Origin: Arthrinium phaeospermum
Taxonomy: Eukaryota; Ascomycota; Sordariomycetes; Amphisphaeriales; Apiosporaceae
Direction: 5' to 3'
NCBI GenBank assembly: GCA_006503535.1
Contig: QYRS01000007.1
Coordinates: 2,356,001 to 2,420,000 of the forward strand
DNA: 64,000 nt
The notes beneath the pieces were generated by a model. The model was not told where the DNA came from and did not search any database. It saw only the letters and a list, made by a program, of their open reading frames with translations. Each line of letters starts with the position of its first letter. Positions within the stretch are counted from its first letter, which is position 1. A program made the position numbers and the translations under genes. Of this stretch, positions 22,958-34,433 are shown in pieces.

Positions 22958-24265
22958 TCACAGAGGTATTTTGACGAGGTTTCTGTGGAGAGATACTACA
23001 TTTCTAGATCGGAAAATGACGGAGCGTTGTTTTAGCGGGACATTATTGGGTTAGCAGAAACCCGCAATCTAGAGCATGATGACGACTAATCTGTAAATAT
23101 TGTTACCTACTCTTTATACGAGCCCTGAAATTATTATAAACACGCGAGACCCCTTGCTGATGTGACCTTGCGCGGAAGCATATACTAGGAGCAAGGAAAT
23201 GTTCAGATGGTGACTTATCGTTAGCGAGATCAGCATGCCAGTTTCAATCTTACGACTTCTGTAGGGCTTAGATTAGCTCTTTCCTTATGAAGACGTCTGA
23301 CTAAGCAGGTTTCACGGACTGCGGCCTGCAATGGGAGAAGTCCTCCACGTTCTTCGCGCAGCCAAGGCAATATGTAGGAGGTGGCGGATCCGATTCTGTT
23401 TCTTACTAGCAATGTGGGGAGCTTTATCCGTGGCAGTTCGACGATGTTCGATGGCGGGTCTGTCAACAATGGGCGTCTGGAAGGGATATCGAATACCGCA
23501 GGGGGCACATGAGGTTTAAGAGGTTGTTTGATACTCCAGTCTTCCAAGCTTAGAAGTACCGTTCGTTTGGAACATTAGCCGACGACAAGCAGTTTTCAGA
23601 TATTAATGATGAACGAGAATGTGCGACACAACTAAATTATTGTAACTAAACCGGTTCGTTGAAAACGTGGTCGGTATAGCCAGGGCATCAACAAAGGGGC
23701 TTGAGGGGGCTGGTGAAAGGGGAAATTCCAGCGTCTTCCGGGCCCGGATCTGCCTGTCCATTGATCAAAATTAAGTATATAGCACTGGGGCTCGCACGGG
23801 CTTGGATTCTATCACAGTAAAATACCTGGGTGAAGCTTGGTTTTTACTGTGGGTTTTACTGTGTACCAACCACCACTGAGATTCATGGTAGTTCAGTAAG
23901 TTTATTGGCACACTTGATCCAAACGAATTGAGTTCAGGTAAAGTAAGACGCTTAACTCTATACCCATTGTCAAATACACCTGATTGGACAATTCTGACTT
24001 TTACCGTCTGATCTATGCATGCACTGCCGCTGAAGGAAGTTGGAATAAAGTACGCCGGCCAAGTTTCAGCGGTCGGAATCAACGATGTTCCGTCCCTTAA
24101 TTGTACGCCTTATGAGGGGTTGTCCACGATACATCGCGCACATATTGCTGGTCAGTGCTGTGGTGAGCAAGCACTCCAGAGTCTCCTCATCCAAACCATA
24201 GAACTCGCCAACGTCGAATGAAGCCACGGATATTCGTCAACGCCTCGAATCCGTGAATCATCGCC
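22958..24265. other. Intergenic region
   Basis: No coding sequence recognised on either strand over 1.3 kb. The stretch holds the 3' flank of the GMC gene and the promoter side of the TPR gene. Confidence 0.5.
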
Positions 24266-27103
24266 ATGGCCAGCGCATGTGTCCAAGAGGCGGAAGAAGC
24301 TCGTCAGCGCGGGAATGGCCTGTATAAGAAGGGCAAGTTGACTGACGGTGAGTCGGCGCTCCCGAATCAAATACACTTGACTGGGCGCTCACTCTAGCCC
24401 AAAGCAATCAAGGCCTATACTGAGGCCTGGGAACTCGACAAATGTAGCCACCTGCCGCTTTCCAACCTGTCTGCTGCCTATTTCGAGACTGGGAAATATC
24501 GCGAGTCCATTGACTTTGCCAACAAGGCATTGCAAATTCTGGCGGAGACCCCTGACTCTGAGCCGCCAAAGCAGAAACTCCTCGTAAGGATGACGAAATG
24601 TCTTCTCTATCTGCGGGATTTGGAGAGAGTTGAGTCTATCATTGACAGAATCGAGAAGAATGATGAGCGCGCAAGTCTGTGGCTTGCCTTGGAGCGGATG
24701 CGTGTTATCCAAGAGCCCGACCAAGTCAGCAGGGCAGAGTGGAGGTCGATACTCAGGAAGCTTCCTAGGTATAAGCCTCAAATGTGAGCTGATTTTGTTC
24801 CACCGTAACGCGCCGTTTGCTAATAGTTGTCCAGGGTTGACGAGGCGGAATACTTCTGCGTCGGGCATGATGTTCCAGAGTCGCAGCTTACGCGTGACCT
24901 GCTTCAAACAATCAAGCCAGACGAACCTGTGTCGATCCTTTTCGCTGGCATCGGAGACGCACGCCACATGTTTCAGACGATCCTGGAGTTCCCGGTCGAC
25001 CAACCCAGGAAGCTCCGTTTTATGGTGCTTGATCACAAGCCTGCCGTCGTGGCGAGGAATCTGATCTTCTTCCATTTGTTCAACGAGGCTGCCACAGAAA
25101 AGAACGAAGGAAAATCCCATCTGCTATTTTGCATCCTGGCGTATCTGTTCACCGTGTCGATTCTTCCGCCGTTCGTTTGGGACAAGTTGCAGACCACAAT
25201 CGAGACCCTTCTGAAGGACCTCGAAGACGAGACCCAACCAATACCGTGGGCTCATGTTGCGACGGAAGACATTGAACCCTTGTGTCGCGTATTGCGGCAA
25301 TGGCAGCCAGTCCCCACAGGAACTTACTCGACCGAGATCATCCGTCTCTTGGTTTCCGAAGGCCAGATGATGAAAGATCCGGACATGTGGGCAGGGGACA
25401 ACTTACTGGATCACCGATTCTGGGACGACTTTGGGACTGTCACATTGCCGCTTTCGAAATCTGAGAAAGTTGAGCCCCCGCTGGCTGAACTACTGAGGGC
25501 CTACCGGAATAAGGCGCAAGGAAGCAAGGCTGAACTCAGCTCGTATATCAACACCAATTGGAAGACCAACATGACCATGATCGATCTGGATTGGGAGAGC
25601 AAGAGAAGGGCACTCGACGGACCGGACATGACCATGATGCCTCTACTTACTGCGGAACAACTGACGTCGGGTATTGCCAGAAAACTGAGACAAAAGCTTT
25701 ACAAGAAGGGCAGCATCATCGAAGCCATTGCCGGTTACTTCATGTTGGTAGGGTCTAGGTTTAGCTGCATGCACAACCGTCTTCAGGTCCAGGTGCGACT
25801 ACAGGAAATGGCTGATGCACTGGAAAGTATAAGATACGACGCTTTTCAAAGCCCGAAGCCTGAAAGCGACAAAGCCGCTTCTGGATACACAGCAAAGTCT
25901 CAGAAAGGCTATCATGTCATCCACATGAGCAACATTCCGTGAGTTCGCACTGTTTACATCCGAACACCCAGCTGACAATCAGGCAGTGACTACACGGGAG
26001 GACCACTCACATCGTTCCTATATGGTGTACCAGTGCTAGAAACGGGACATGGTACTGGCCTGACGGCATGCGTGTTGAAAAACCCTCCCCGATGGGACTC
26101 GATCAACCAGTATCTCGCAGAGTACCTCCTGATGTACAACCGGAAGATGGTCGAGTCTCATTTTCACGTGAGACTTTCAAGCACCACGCCCGAAGGCTAC
26201 AAGGAGGGCTCGTACCCCCTAATGCCGTTCTACAAGTGGGAGCGCGTGGCCTCACCATCGCAGAGGATGGAGTGGGGCGAGCTCATGCCGCAGGCCTCGT
26301 TGACAAGGTGGCTCTACTCCCATTTTCTGAAGATATGCCTGCCTTACAGACGGCAACCGGCCTTCCACCCGGACGGCCTGGTCTACGCGCCCCTCAACCT
26401 GACCATGTTTATGCGCCTCCTCGTCCACGTCTCGGAGCTGGGATACCCGGCCCACTGGCTCTCCGCGCTGATCAGCAACCTGCTCGGCGGCCACGTGACG
26501 ACGACGGCGCGGGCGCCTCGGAGGCAGGTGCTGCGACCCCAGGACGTCGACAAGACCTACCCGCCCCGCAAGATGTCCGTCGAGCCCTGGCGGATGGAGT
26601 TCGCCGCCCTCGTCGGCCTCTGGCTGCCGTTGCTCCCGTTCGGCCTGGTCACGTCTGGCAGCAACTTGCTCGCGCCCGTGGACGACGAAATTCAGGAGTA
26701 CACGGTCAAGTTCCCTGACTTCTTCCACCGCGAGTCCTCGCACGTCCCGCACTTCATGCTGGCGTTCTGGAACCAGTGGAAGGTGGAGAAGCCCCCTGCT
26801 AACATCCGGTCGATTCTCTTGGACGATGAGGATGGGGACACAACCACCGCCGCGCAATTCGCCAGGCGCGAGGTGGTGCGCGTGGTGACCACGTTTTCTT
26901 GGTCTACGGACGACAGGGCCGCGACATTCTGGCTACGCCGGGGCGATATGGAAGAGATGGTTCGGGACGACTGGAAGCTTTACGTTTGGCGGACCGATTT
27001 CTGGGATAAACAGTCTAGCGGGCTGAGTCTGCAAGATGCAACAATTGCGTCGCGCTCTTTCGGTAAACCCAGGCCCGGATCGGGGTACGGACCAATCGCG
27101 TGA
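24266..27103 (+). CDS. TPR-DUF4470 protein
   Basis: Four exons: 24266-24347, 24405-24783, 24835-25938, 25987-27103; 893 aa. The first acceptor is the AG at 24403-24404, which gives ...LTD-A-IKAYTEAWELDK and completes the first TPR. Residues 1-150 form a TPR-like helical array (QRGNGLYKKGK, AAYFETGKYRESIDFANKAL, TKCLLYLRDLERV). Residues about 180-280 carry the DUF4470 core, SILFAGIGDARHM ... RKLRFMVLDHKP. DUF4470 is shared with dynein assembly factor DNAAF3-like and MYND-type proteins and is common in fungi without cilia, where its role is unknown. The remaining 600 residues are well ordered and of normal composition, without a domain I can name. The gene lies immediately left of the terpene cluster, but nothing ties it to that pathway. 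Confidence 0.85.
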
Positions 27104-27275
27104 AGAGCATTAGGTAGTGCACATCGTTGAATCAGATCTAGCTGAAACATGCATGTGCATGTGTGTGTATACTGTATCATACCATACCTCCCACCTCTCG
27201 GGACATATTGATACTGATAAGCTAACATGCTACGTCCAGATCCTGCGGATATGAAACAATACATCCCCTATAGGT

Positions 27276-27530
27276 ACGTGCATTGTGCTTGGAGCTGACG
27301 ATGTGGGCACAGCCGCCGCGCGGAAATGGGCCGACGACGTGCGCGACTTGTGGAAAGGCGGGCAGCCCCACGTCGCCCCCTCCAACTACGTCAACTATGC
27401 CACCGGGCTTGAGCCGCTGGCGTCCATATACGGGTACGAAGAGTGGCGTCTGCAGAGGTTGGCGGATCTGAAGCACACGTACGATCCGCAGAACAGATTC
27501 CGGTTCTACAATCCCATCATCCAGGCTTGA
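27276..27530 (+). pseudogene. 3' relic of an FAD/BBE oxidoreductase
   Basis: About 85 codons ending at the stop 27528-27530 encode a typical berberine-bridge C-terminus: PSNYVNYATG, GYEEWRLQRLADLK and YDPQNRFRFYNPI. The FAD-binding domain that should precede it is missing. Upstream there is a possible acceptor (ccctatag) and then the end of the TPR-DUF4470 gene only 170 bases away. It is therefore a truncated remnant, probably of an enzyme that once belonged to the neighbouring terpene cluster. It is not the tail of the oxidoreductase at 1.3-3.0 kb, which has its own. Confidence 0.75.
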
Positions 27531-27673
27531 TGCCGGTCGGGCTCGATGTGTGGTTTTGTAGCATGAGTATATGACTTTCCGGGAGCCTAGGTTGTTGCTC
27601 GGGGCAGTAGGGGCATCAGGCTGAGAGGACTAGGTGGGCAGTTCAGGGACTTTCATTGGGCCAAGGCGGCTGT

Positions 27674-29313
27674 CTAGATAGCGAAGTTTCCTCCATAGCT
27701 ATTTCCTAATTCAAACCGAGAGAAATGAAGGCTGCACGAGTACATCAATCTTCCTTGACTGCCGAACCGCTTCCGCCCGCGGACCAAATACCGACCCGTT
27801 CGAAAGCTGTTTTCCCCAAGGAGGTCAGTTAGCAGGCTTCTCTTGTTCTTTTTTACTTGTCCTCTACAATCGACAAAGAAATGGAGCGGGCGATATAGTC
27901 TTCTTACCTCCAGCTGATGTTGGCTTGGACGATGTTCTGGATGCCCTGGATGTACTGACGCAGCTGCGCATCCACCTCGGCGCCCCACGAGGGCAGCGCC
28001 TTGGCCGCCTCGTCCCATGCGCTGAAGCGCGCATCGACCATGGCGGCGATCTCGTCGAATGCCTGTTGGGCGGACGCGCCGTTCATCCGGCAGACTGCCA
28101 CCGTGTTGAATGGACAGTCCTCACTCTGCCGAAACGGCGCAAGTTAGCAAATAAATACGGGGACAGTGGAACATCAATCTGCCGCACCTCTTCTTTGGGA
28201 TATGAAAAGATGTCGTTCATGCTGTATCGAGCAGTCATGCGTAGGTATTAGTGAGATAGTCGTAGCAAGCGGGCGCCGGCGATATGCGACCTACAGCATT
28301 ACGAACTCGGCGCCCAGATTCTCCAGCTTCTGGACCGTAGGGTCGAGGAAGACCTCGTCCGGGAGATTCAAGTCGTAAGCAAACTCGATGAGAGGGTACA
28401 TGGGGAAGACACCGATAGACATGCGCCGGGTTTTCACCATCTCCAGGATGGTTGGCGTTTGGTCCGCGGTGAAGTCCGCAACATGCTGAAGACAGCCAGT
28501 GCAGTAGCTCTTCATGGCCTCGACATATCTCCTGAGGACGTCTACCAATGGAACATAAGTCAATAGAGCCGCTTCCCCCAAAAGGATGGTGGCAGCAGGA
28601 GCAACATACTAGGCGAGCAGTTCTGCCGCGATAGGTCAGCGTGATGCTGCATTTATGGATATCGGGAGGTTTGGCTTACCCGGGTAAACTGCTGGTAGAA
28701 ATTATCATGCGCCATCACGACGGGTTCTTCCGAGGTTCGCTGCGTCTCCGGCCCCATGATGGAAAGCAAGTTGTGGACGATACGCTGCGAGGTATCAGGG
28801 TCATCCCTGAGCTCCCCCTCATCGAACACTATCACAACAAAGGCTGTGTTATTGGGAGCTCCACCAGCCAACTGACGGGTAAGGGCTTCTAGCTTACTGT
28901 CATCAAACATGAATATCTTTTCGTTGTTGCCATTGGCGTCAGCTGAGCGGCTCAAGATTCTGCCTGGATGGCTCGGGGGCTTACCCAGTTGCCCCAGTCT
29001 GAGGCAATCTTCAATCTCTCCTTTGGAGCATGCGGGATCAAGACGGCAACGAAGTAAGAGAAGTTGCAATTCTGAACCCTCTTGGCCTGCTTGGGGGAAA
29101 GGGCCATGGCGCTGGTTTCAGTGTTAGAGTTTTGAACTTGTAGGGGGAACCGCGCTTCCACTGTCTCTACCTTTGCAGCCACTTCTCGGACTCGGCTCTA
29201 GCTTTGTCATAGAAGGGGTTCACCGTCGGTTCGCCCACCAGGAAACCCTTGAACATGTCAGGCAGGGATACGGTGACCCGGCTGTCTGTGGAATCCGGCG
29301 TTGCAGAAGACAT
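27674..29313 (-). CDS. Class I terpene synthase (sesquiterpene-type)
   Basis: Eight exons: 29313-29171, 29111-28985, 28916-28680, 28622-28610, 28541-28295, 28221-28188, 28125-27908, 27806-27674; 383 aa, a normal size. All joins are GT-AG and in frame; exon 4 is a 13-nt micro-exon. Metal-binding motifs: aspartate-rich IFMFDDSKLE (Asp95, Asp96, Glu100) and the NSE triad NDIFSYPKE (Asn258, Ser262, Glu266). The pyrophosphate-sensing Arg-Tyr pair is at 345-346 in SWSFRTGRYL, about 80 residues after the NSE as the family expects. RRMSIGVFPMYPLIEFAYDL matches the helix G region of fungal sesquiterpene synthases. Expected reaction: Mg-dependent ionisation and cyclisation of farnesyl diphosphate; the product cannot be predicted. 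It is transcribed divergently from the P450 at 30,087, consistent with a co-regulated cluster. No lesions were found. Confidence 0.92.
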
Positions 29314-30086
29314 GATGATAGCAAAGCAGCAGTGTGGCTCGAGTTGATGCAAGTAATGGTTTTGTTTAACAGTGACCTTGAAGAGCTTTTCGCATCACTA
29401 CGGAGACCTATATATATATATTACTTAGATGTTCTTCCCATCACTCGGTGGCACCGAGACCCAAATCTAGTCGACGTGTAGAAGGCCAAGCACCACGCAC
29501 TCGCAGCATGACGTATCGGTAGCCTGGTCAAGACATTATGCCATAGTCAACGATAATGTTCGCAGTATATCCCAGGTTGTCGACAAGCAGGTTTCGTTTC
29601 TACTCCGTTGGTTTCCCCTCTGTGTGCAATTCCAACCCTCGTGATGCGAAACGACCTATGTGCAACCATCCCATAGACGTGCGAGTAAGAATGGCATTGT
29701 CATTTGGATGGCTCATGGCCGACGTATCCGAGACTATGCGGGAAATCTCGGATGTTGCTTCCAAAAAAGTGTGGCAACACAACACCTTTCGAAGACACAC
29801 ATAAGTATGCAGTAAATAGAAAGTCCTACATATGTGTTTCGGATTATATCAGTCTCATGTTGCACACACGCCATGCCCGCACTATTACCAGAAACAGACC
29901 AGGCGATGACCAAGAAGCTCGCCCAGAGCCTGCCCAGGGTGGCCAACGTCATATTAGCTCCCCAGCATAGATAAAAGACGGTCAAGATGACTTGCGTTCA
30001 CTCGGGACAGCCAAGGTCATCCATCCACCATCAACACTTTTATCATCACCTCTGGTCAGTTGTACAAACCATTTCTGATCGTCACC
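29314..30086. promoter_or_regulatory. Divergent promoter of terpene synthase and first P450
   Basis: A 773-base region between the divergent starts. It contains the minus-strand TATA tract at 29,409-29,422 and, on the plus strand, ATAAAAG at 29,971-29,977 about 110 nt before the P450 start. No Zn-cluster palindrome stood out on reading. No cluster-specific regulator gene is present in the window. Confidence 0.5.
29409..29422 (-). promoter_or_regulatory. TATA box of terpene synthase
   Basis: An alternating TATATATA tract about 95 nt before the start codon on the minus strand; positioned as expected for a TATA promoter. Confidence 0.5.
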
Positions 30087-31912
30087 ATGCTGGCTTCCGG
30101 CTATCTCATCCTACTGGCGCTGCTATTGCACCGTGTGGCCAAGGTAATCTACAACCTGTACTTCCACCCACTGGCCAAGTTCCCCGGGCCCAAGCTCGCT
30201 GCTGCGTCGCATTTGTACGAGTTCTACTGGTCTGTCCTCCGGGATGGGGAGTTCACCTGGGCGATAGAGCGAATGCACAAGACATATGGTACGCGACCCG
30301 GAGACAAGGCGGGAATAACTTAGAGATGCATTGCATGCTGACTGTACGCGAGGCCCCATTGTACGTGTCAACCCTCGCGAGCTTCACATCAGCGACCCCT
30401 CGTTCTACAACGACATCTACGCGGGGAACCCGAAGCGGGTCGAGGGCGACTACCGGTTCACGCGATCGACGGGCGTGACCAAATCCATGTTTGCCGCCGT
30501 CGATCACGACCTGCACGAGGCGCGCCGCAAGAGCCTGACCAAGTTCTTCTCCAAGCGGTCCATCTCGGACATCCAGCCCATCATCCAGGACAAGGTGGAG
30601 CGGCTCCTGCTCAAGCTCCAAGCCGCGGCCGCCAACGGGTCGCCCGCCAATCTGACGACGCTGTCGGCCGCCTTCACGGCCGACACCATCTCGCACTACG
30701 CCTACGGCGTCTCGATGGGGTGCCTCGACGGCGAGGGCGAGAACGAGAACATCCTGACCGACGCGACGCAGGCCGTGCTCTCCCTGAGCCATTGGCTCAA
30801 GTTCCTCCCCATCCGCTTCACCAACGCCAAGAGGCTGCCTCCCAACTTGGTTGGGCGCCTGTTCCCTAAAGCGGCCGTGGTCCTGCGGACGCACCGCACC
30901 ATCAGCGCCCTGGCGATGGAGGTGCTCCAGGCCAAGGAGCCCAAGGCCCCCCACGAGAACATGTTTGCCGCGCTCGCCGACCCCGCGCTGCCCGCCGAGG
31001 AGCGAGACCTCGAGCGCCTGGAGGACGAGGGGTTCGTCATTCTGGCGGCAGGGACCGAGACCACGGCGTACAGCCTCAGTGTCACCATGTTCTACCTGCT
31101 CGACAACCCTGGCATCTGGGCCAAGCTGTATGACGAGATCAAGGGAGTGATGCCAAATCCGGCAGAATGCCCGCCGCTGTCCGTGTTGGAAAACTTGCCC
31201 CTCTTGGTAACTACTTTCAACGGCCCCCAATCAGTGCTCATACTCGGGCGCTGCCCGGGAATTAATGCTGACAGCCCGCTTGCTCACAGAGGGGTGTCGT
31301 CAACGAGGGTCTCCGGCTGTCCATGGGCACGCTGACGCGACATCCTCGCGTGGCACCAGACCGGGTGTTGGAGTACAAAGGATGGGCGATTCCTGCCGGG
31401 GTAAGCATGCCACTCTGTGAGTGGTGAAATAATACGAGTGGGAGTCTCTGATTGGCGTCTACAGACACCGTGCAGCACCGCGACATACTTTGTCCACACC
31501 AACCCCGACCTGTTTCCGGACCCCTGGTCCTTCGATCCCTGGCGCTGGATCCGCGCATCGGAACAGGGCATCCACCTGGAAAGCCACCTGGCTCTCTTCT
31601 CAAAGGGAACTAGATCGTGCCTGGGGATCAAGTAAGTTGCCGAATACCCAGTATTATCTAATCGATAGTCCGGTGACAGTTAGGGCCCGCCCCGTGACGC
31701 ACATGGACGTGAGCACTAACAGCGCGTGATACTCTAGCATGGCCACCGCCGAAATGTATATGCTGACGGCGAACCTGGTTCGTCGAGTCAAGATGAGTCT
31801 GCACCAGGGCACGACCGTAGATTGCGTGCTCCCGGCCAGGGACCATGCCATCGTGGTACCGAAAGATACTTCTGGAATCAAGGCTAACGTGTGCGGATTC
31901 CACGCTATGTAA
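30087..31912 (+). CDS. Cytochrome P450 monooxygenase (cluster copy 1)
   Basis: Five exons: 30087-30288, 30353-31206, 31290-31400, 31465-31631, 31738-31912; 502 aa. N-terminal hydrophobic anchor (residues 3-15) and the [11 protein letters not shown] hinge place it in the ER membrane. I helix [12 protein letters not shown] near residue 299, ExxR as EGLR near 357, PERW-like WSFDPWRWI, and heme loop [12 protein letters not shown] near 434-445 are all intact. It is a microsomal class II P450 that needs the reductase CPR. Its position directly beside the terpene synthase suggests it hydroxylates the terpene skeleton. It has the same gene structure as the P450 at 32,441: the last three coding exons are 111, 167 and 175 nt in both. 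Confidence 0.92.
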
Positions 31913-32440
31913 CGAAGCGGCTGACAGGCGGGCAGGCTGGCAGGAACTAGATTAGGAATATGATGTGTGATTGGCGCGGACAATAAATGATAAGCTCGCA
32001 TAGCCTTGCCCCTCACCCCTGACCACTTTTGCGTAACCATTTCGCGATCTTATCGGACCCGAGTGCGCGGCCTAAGTCTTCGGATGACGGCAGGCGACCT
32101 CGGCAACCGACCGATGCACCAGGCGCCGATCGGGACGGAATTAAGGCAGGCTGCCGCTGCAATCACTAATTCCATGTGTGAGCAGCCTTACAAGCACCCC
32201 GTCGCACATGTTTTAGTCACGTACAACGTTCTGCCAGCCCTCCCTAGCCGGCACGTTCGGAAGTGCCAAGTGCATAGCGGAATACGGTATGCATACGGCC
32301 AGACGTCGAAGCCGTATTTCACGTTTCTAGTGCCATACTATTAGGAAGTCAAATATGACAGGGAGCAGCATCGATTTCCTCGCAACTAGCTAGTTAGTTA
32401 TGCGACAATACTGATAGGTTCGACAAAAGAGTTCCTAAAC
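31913..32440. other. Spacer between the two P450 genes
   Basis: 528 bases with no gene; 3' flank of the first P450 and promoter of the second. No clear TATA box was found. Confidence 0.5.
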
Positions 32441-34275
32441 ATGACTGTCGGCTTCTATTATGTCCTCGACACGCGAGTGCTTGCAGCGTGGCCGCTTGTG
32501 CTCGTCGGCCTTTGCGGCATCCTGCTCTCGCTGAGAAGCGTCTACCGTCTTTTCTTCCATCCCCTTTCCCATATTCCAGGGCCGAGACTGGCAGCCATCA
32601 GCCATGCACCTGAGTTCTACCACGACGTCGTCAGGAACGGCATGTATCTCTGGGAGGTGGAGAAGATGCACGAGCGATACGGTTAGTAGTAGATCTGCGT
32701 CCCCCATTTTGTCCGTCCGGGCTGGTTCAACTGACGGGCGAGAGCAGGCCCCGTGGTGCGGATCAACCCGCGCGAGATCCACATCAAGGATCCCTACTTC
32801 TACGACGAGGTCTACGCGCCGGCGTCGAGGAAGCGGGAGAAGGATCCCCACTTTGTCGGCATCTTCGGGTTCCCGACGTCCATGATCGCGACCGTGGGCC
32901 ACGAGCACCACCGGCTCCGCCGCGGCATGCTCAACAGCTTCTTCTCGAAGCGGTCGGTGCTGGCGCTGGCGTCGGTGCTGCACGACAAAGAGGCGCGGCT
33001 CCGGGCGCGGCTGGAGCAGCTGCACGCCGACGACGCCGTGGTGCGGCTCGACGACGCCTACGCCGCGCTCACGGCCGACGTCATCTCGCAGTACTCGTGG
33101 GGCGTGGGCGCGGGCTTCCTCGACGACGCCGCCTTCAACAACGACATCCGCGGCGCCCTCAACGAGATCTCCGAGCTCGTCCACGTCAACCGCTTCTTCC
33201 CCTACCTCGGCGCCGCCCTGCGCGTCCTGCCGCGCCGCCTCCTCGGCTGGCTCCGGCCCGCCGCCACCGCTGTGCTGGATATGCAGGACCTGGTGACCCG
33301 GTCCAGCCAGGGAAGCGACGGCGACGCTGGCAACGGCAAGCAGAAGCGGCAGAAGACCATCTTCGACGCCCTGACGGATCCCCAGAACCCGCCCGAGGAG
33401 CGGTCAGCGCGCCGGCTGGAGGAGGAAGGCTTGATCCTGGTCGTGGCCGGCACCGAGACCACGGCGAGGACGCTGACGCTGGCGTCGTACTACATCTTCC
33501 GCGATAAGTCGCTGTTGGGCAAGCTCCGCGACGAGGTTCGCACCGTGATGCCGACGCCGCCGACCCACGCCTCTTGGACGGACCTTGAGAAGCTTCCCTA
33601 TTTGGTAAGCGTCACCCACCCGGGAGCCTTCTGTATAGAAAAATTGAGTGCTAACGCCAGGTCATGTTCTTCCTGCGTCTTTAGAGTGGCGTTGTGCACG
33701 AGGCAGTCCGGCTTTCACACGGCCCCATCTTCCGATCGCCTCGGATTGCCCCCACCGAAGCCCTGAAATACAAGGATGTGATCATACCACCGGGTGTAAG
33801 TACTTGTGCATCCTGTCGTCCCCACGCGCGCACACACCCCGTCTCACCAGACCCCAATCGCAGACACCGGTTAGCATGAGCTCCTACCTTGTCCACATGG
33901 ACAGCCAAGTCTTCCCGGAACCGGAAAGCTTCAAGCCGGAGCGCTGGGTCGAGGCCGCCGACAAGGGCGAGCACTTGAGCAAGTTCGTCGTCTCCTTCAG
34001 CAGGGGAAGCAGGATATGCCTGGGCATGAAGTACGTGTTTTGTTCCCCCACGTTTTGCCAAGGTTGGGTTGCGCTAACCGCATGGATGGCTCCCTCGCAG
34101 TCTGGCGTATGCCGAGCTGTACATGACTCTAGCCTCTATCATCCGCCGCTTCGACATGGAGCTGTACGAAACCGGGCCAGAGGATATCCGCATCCACCGT
34201 GAAATGGGCATCGGACAGCCGAAGAAAGGGGACTTCTGCGTGCGTGCCAAGATCACCAGAGTCATCAAGGACTAG
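32441..34275 (+). CDS. Cytochrome P450 monooxygenase (cluster copy 2)
   Basis: Five exons: 32441-32681, 32748-33604, 33685-33795, 33864-34030, 34101-34275; 516 aa. A transmembrane anchor (residues about 13-30, [17 protein letters not shown]) precedes [12 protein letters not shown] helix [10 protein letters not shown] near residue 314, ExxR as EAVR near 371, and heme loop [12 protein letters not shown] near 448-458 are intact. Introns fall at the same places as in copy 1 and the last three exons have the same lengths, so the pair arose by tandem duplication and then diverged widely. It probably performs a second oxidation on the same terpene scaffold. There are no lesions. Confidence 0.92.
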
Positions 34276-34433
34276 ACAGAAGATATACGTCGTGTTGAGA
34301 TACCAGTAAAGGGATTTATGTAGGCACCACTAAGCTGAAGTAACAAAAGAAGTGATCCTAAGTCACCTATTCACACCCTGGAACAGTGCAACCCGTAATG
34401 AACCTTTCTGCCTGCTATCTAAGTCGCCTACTG

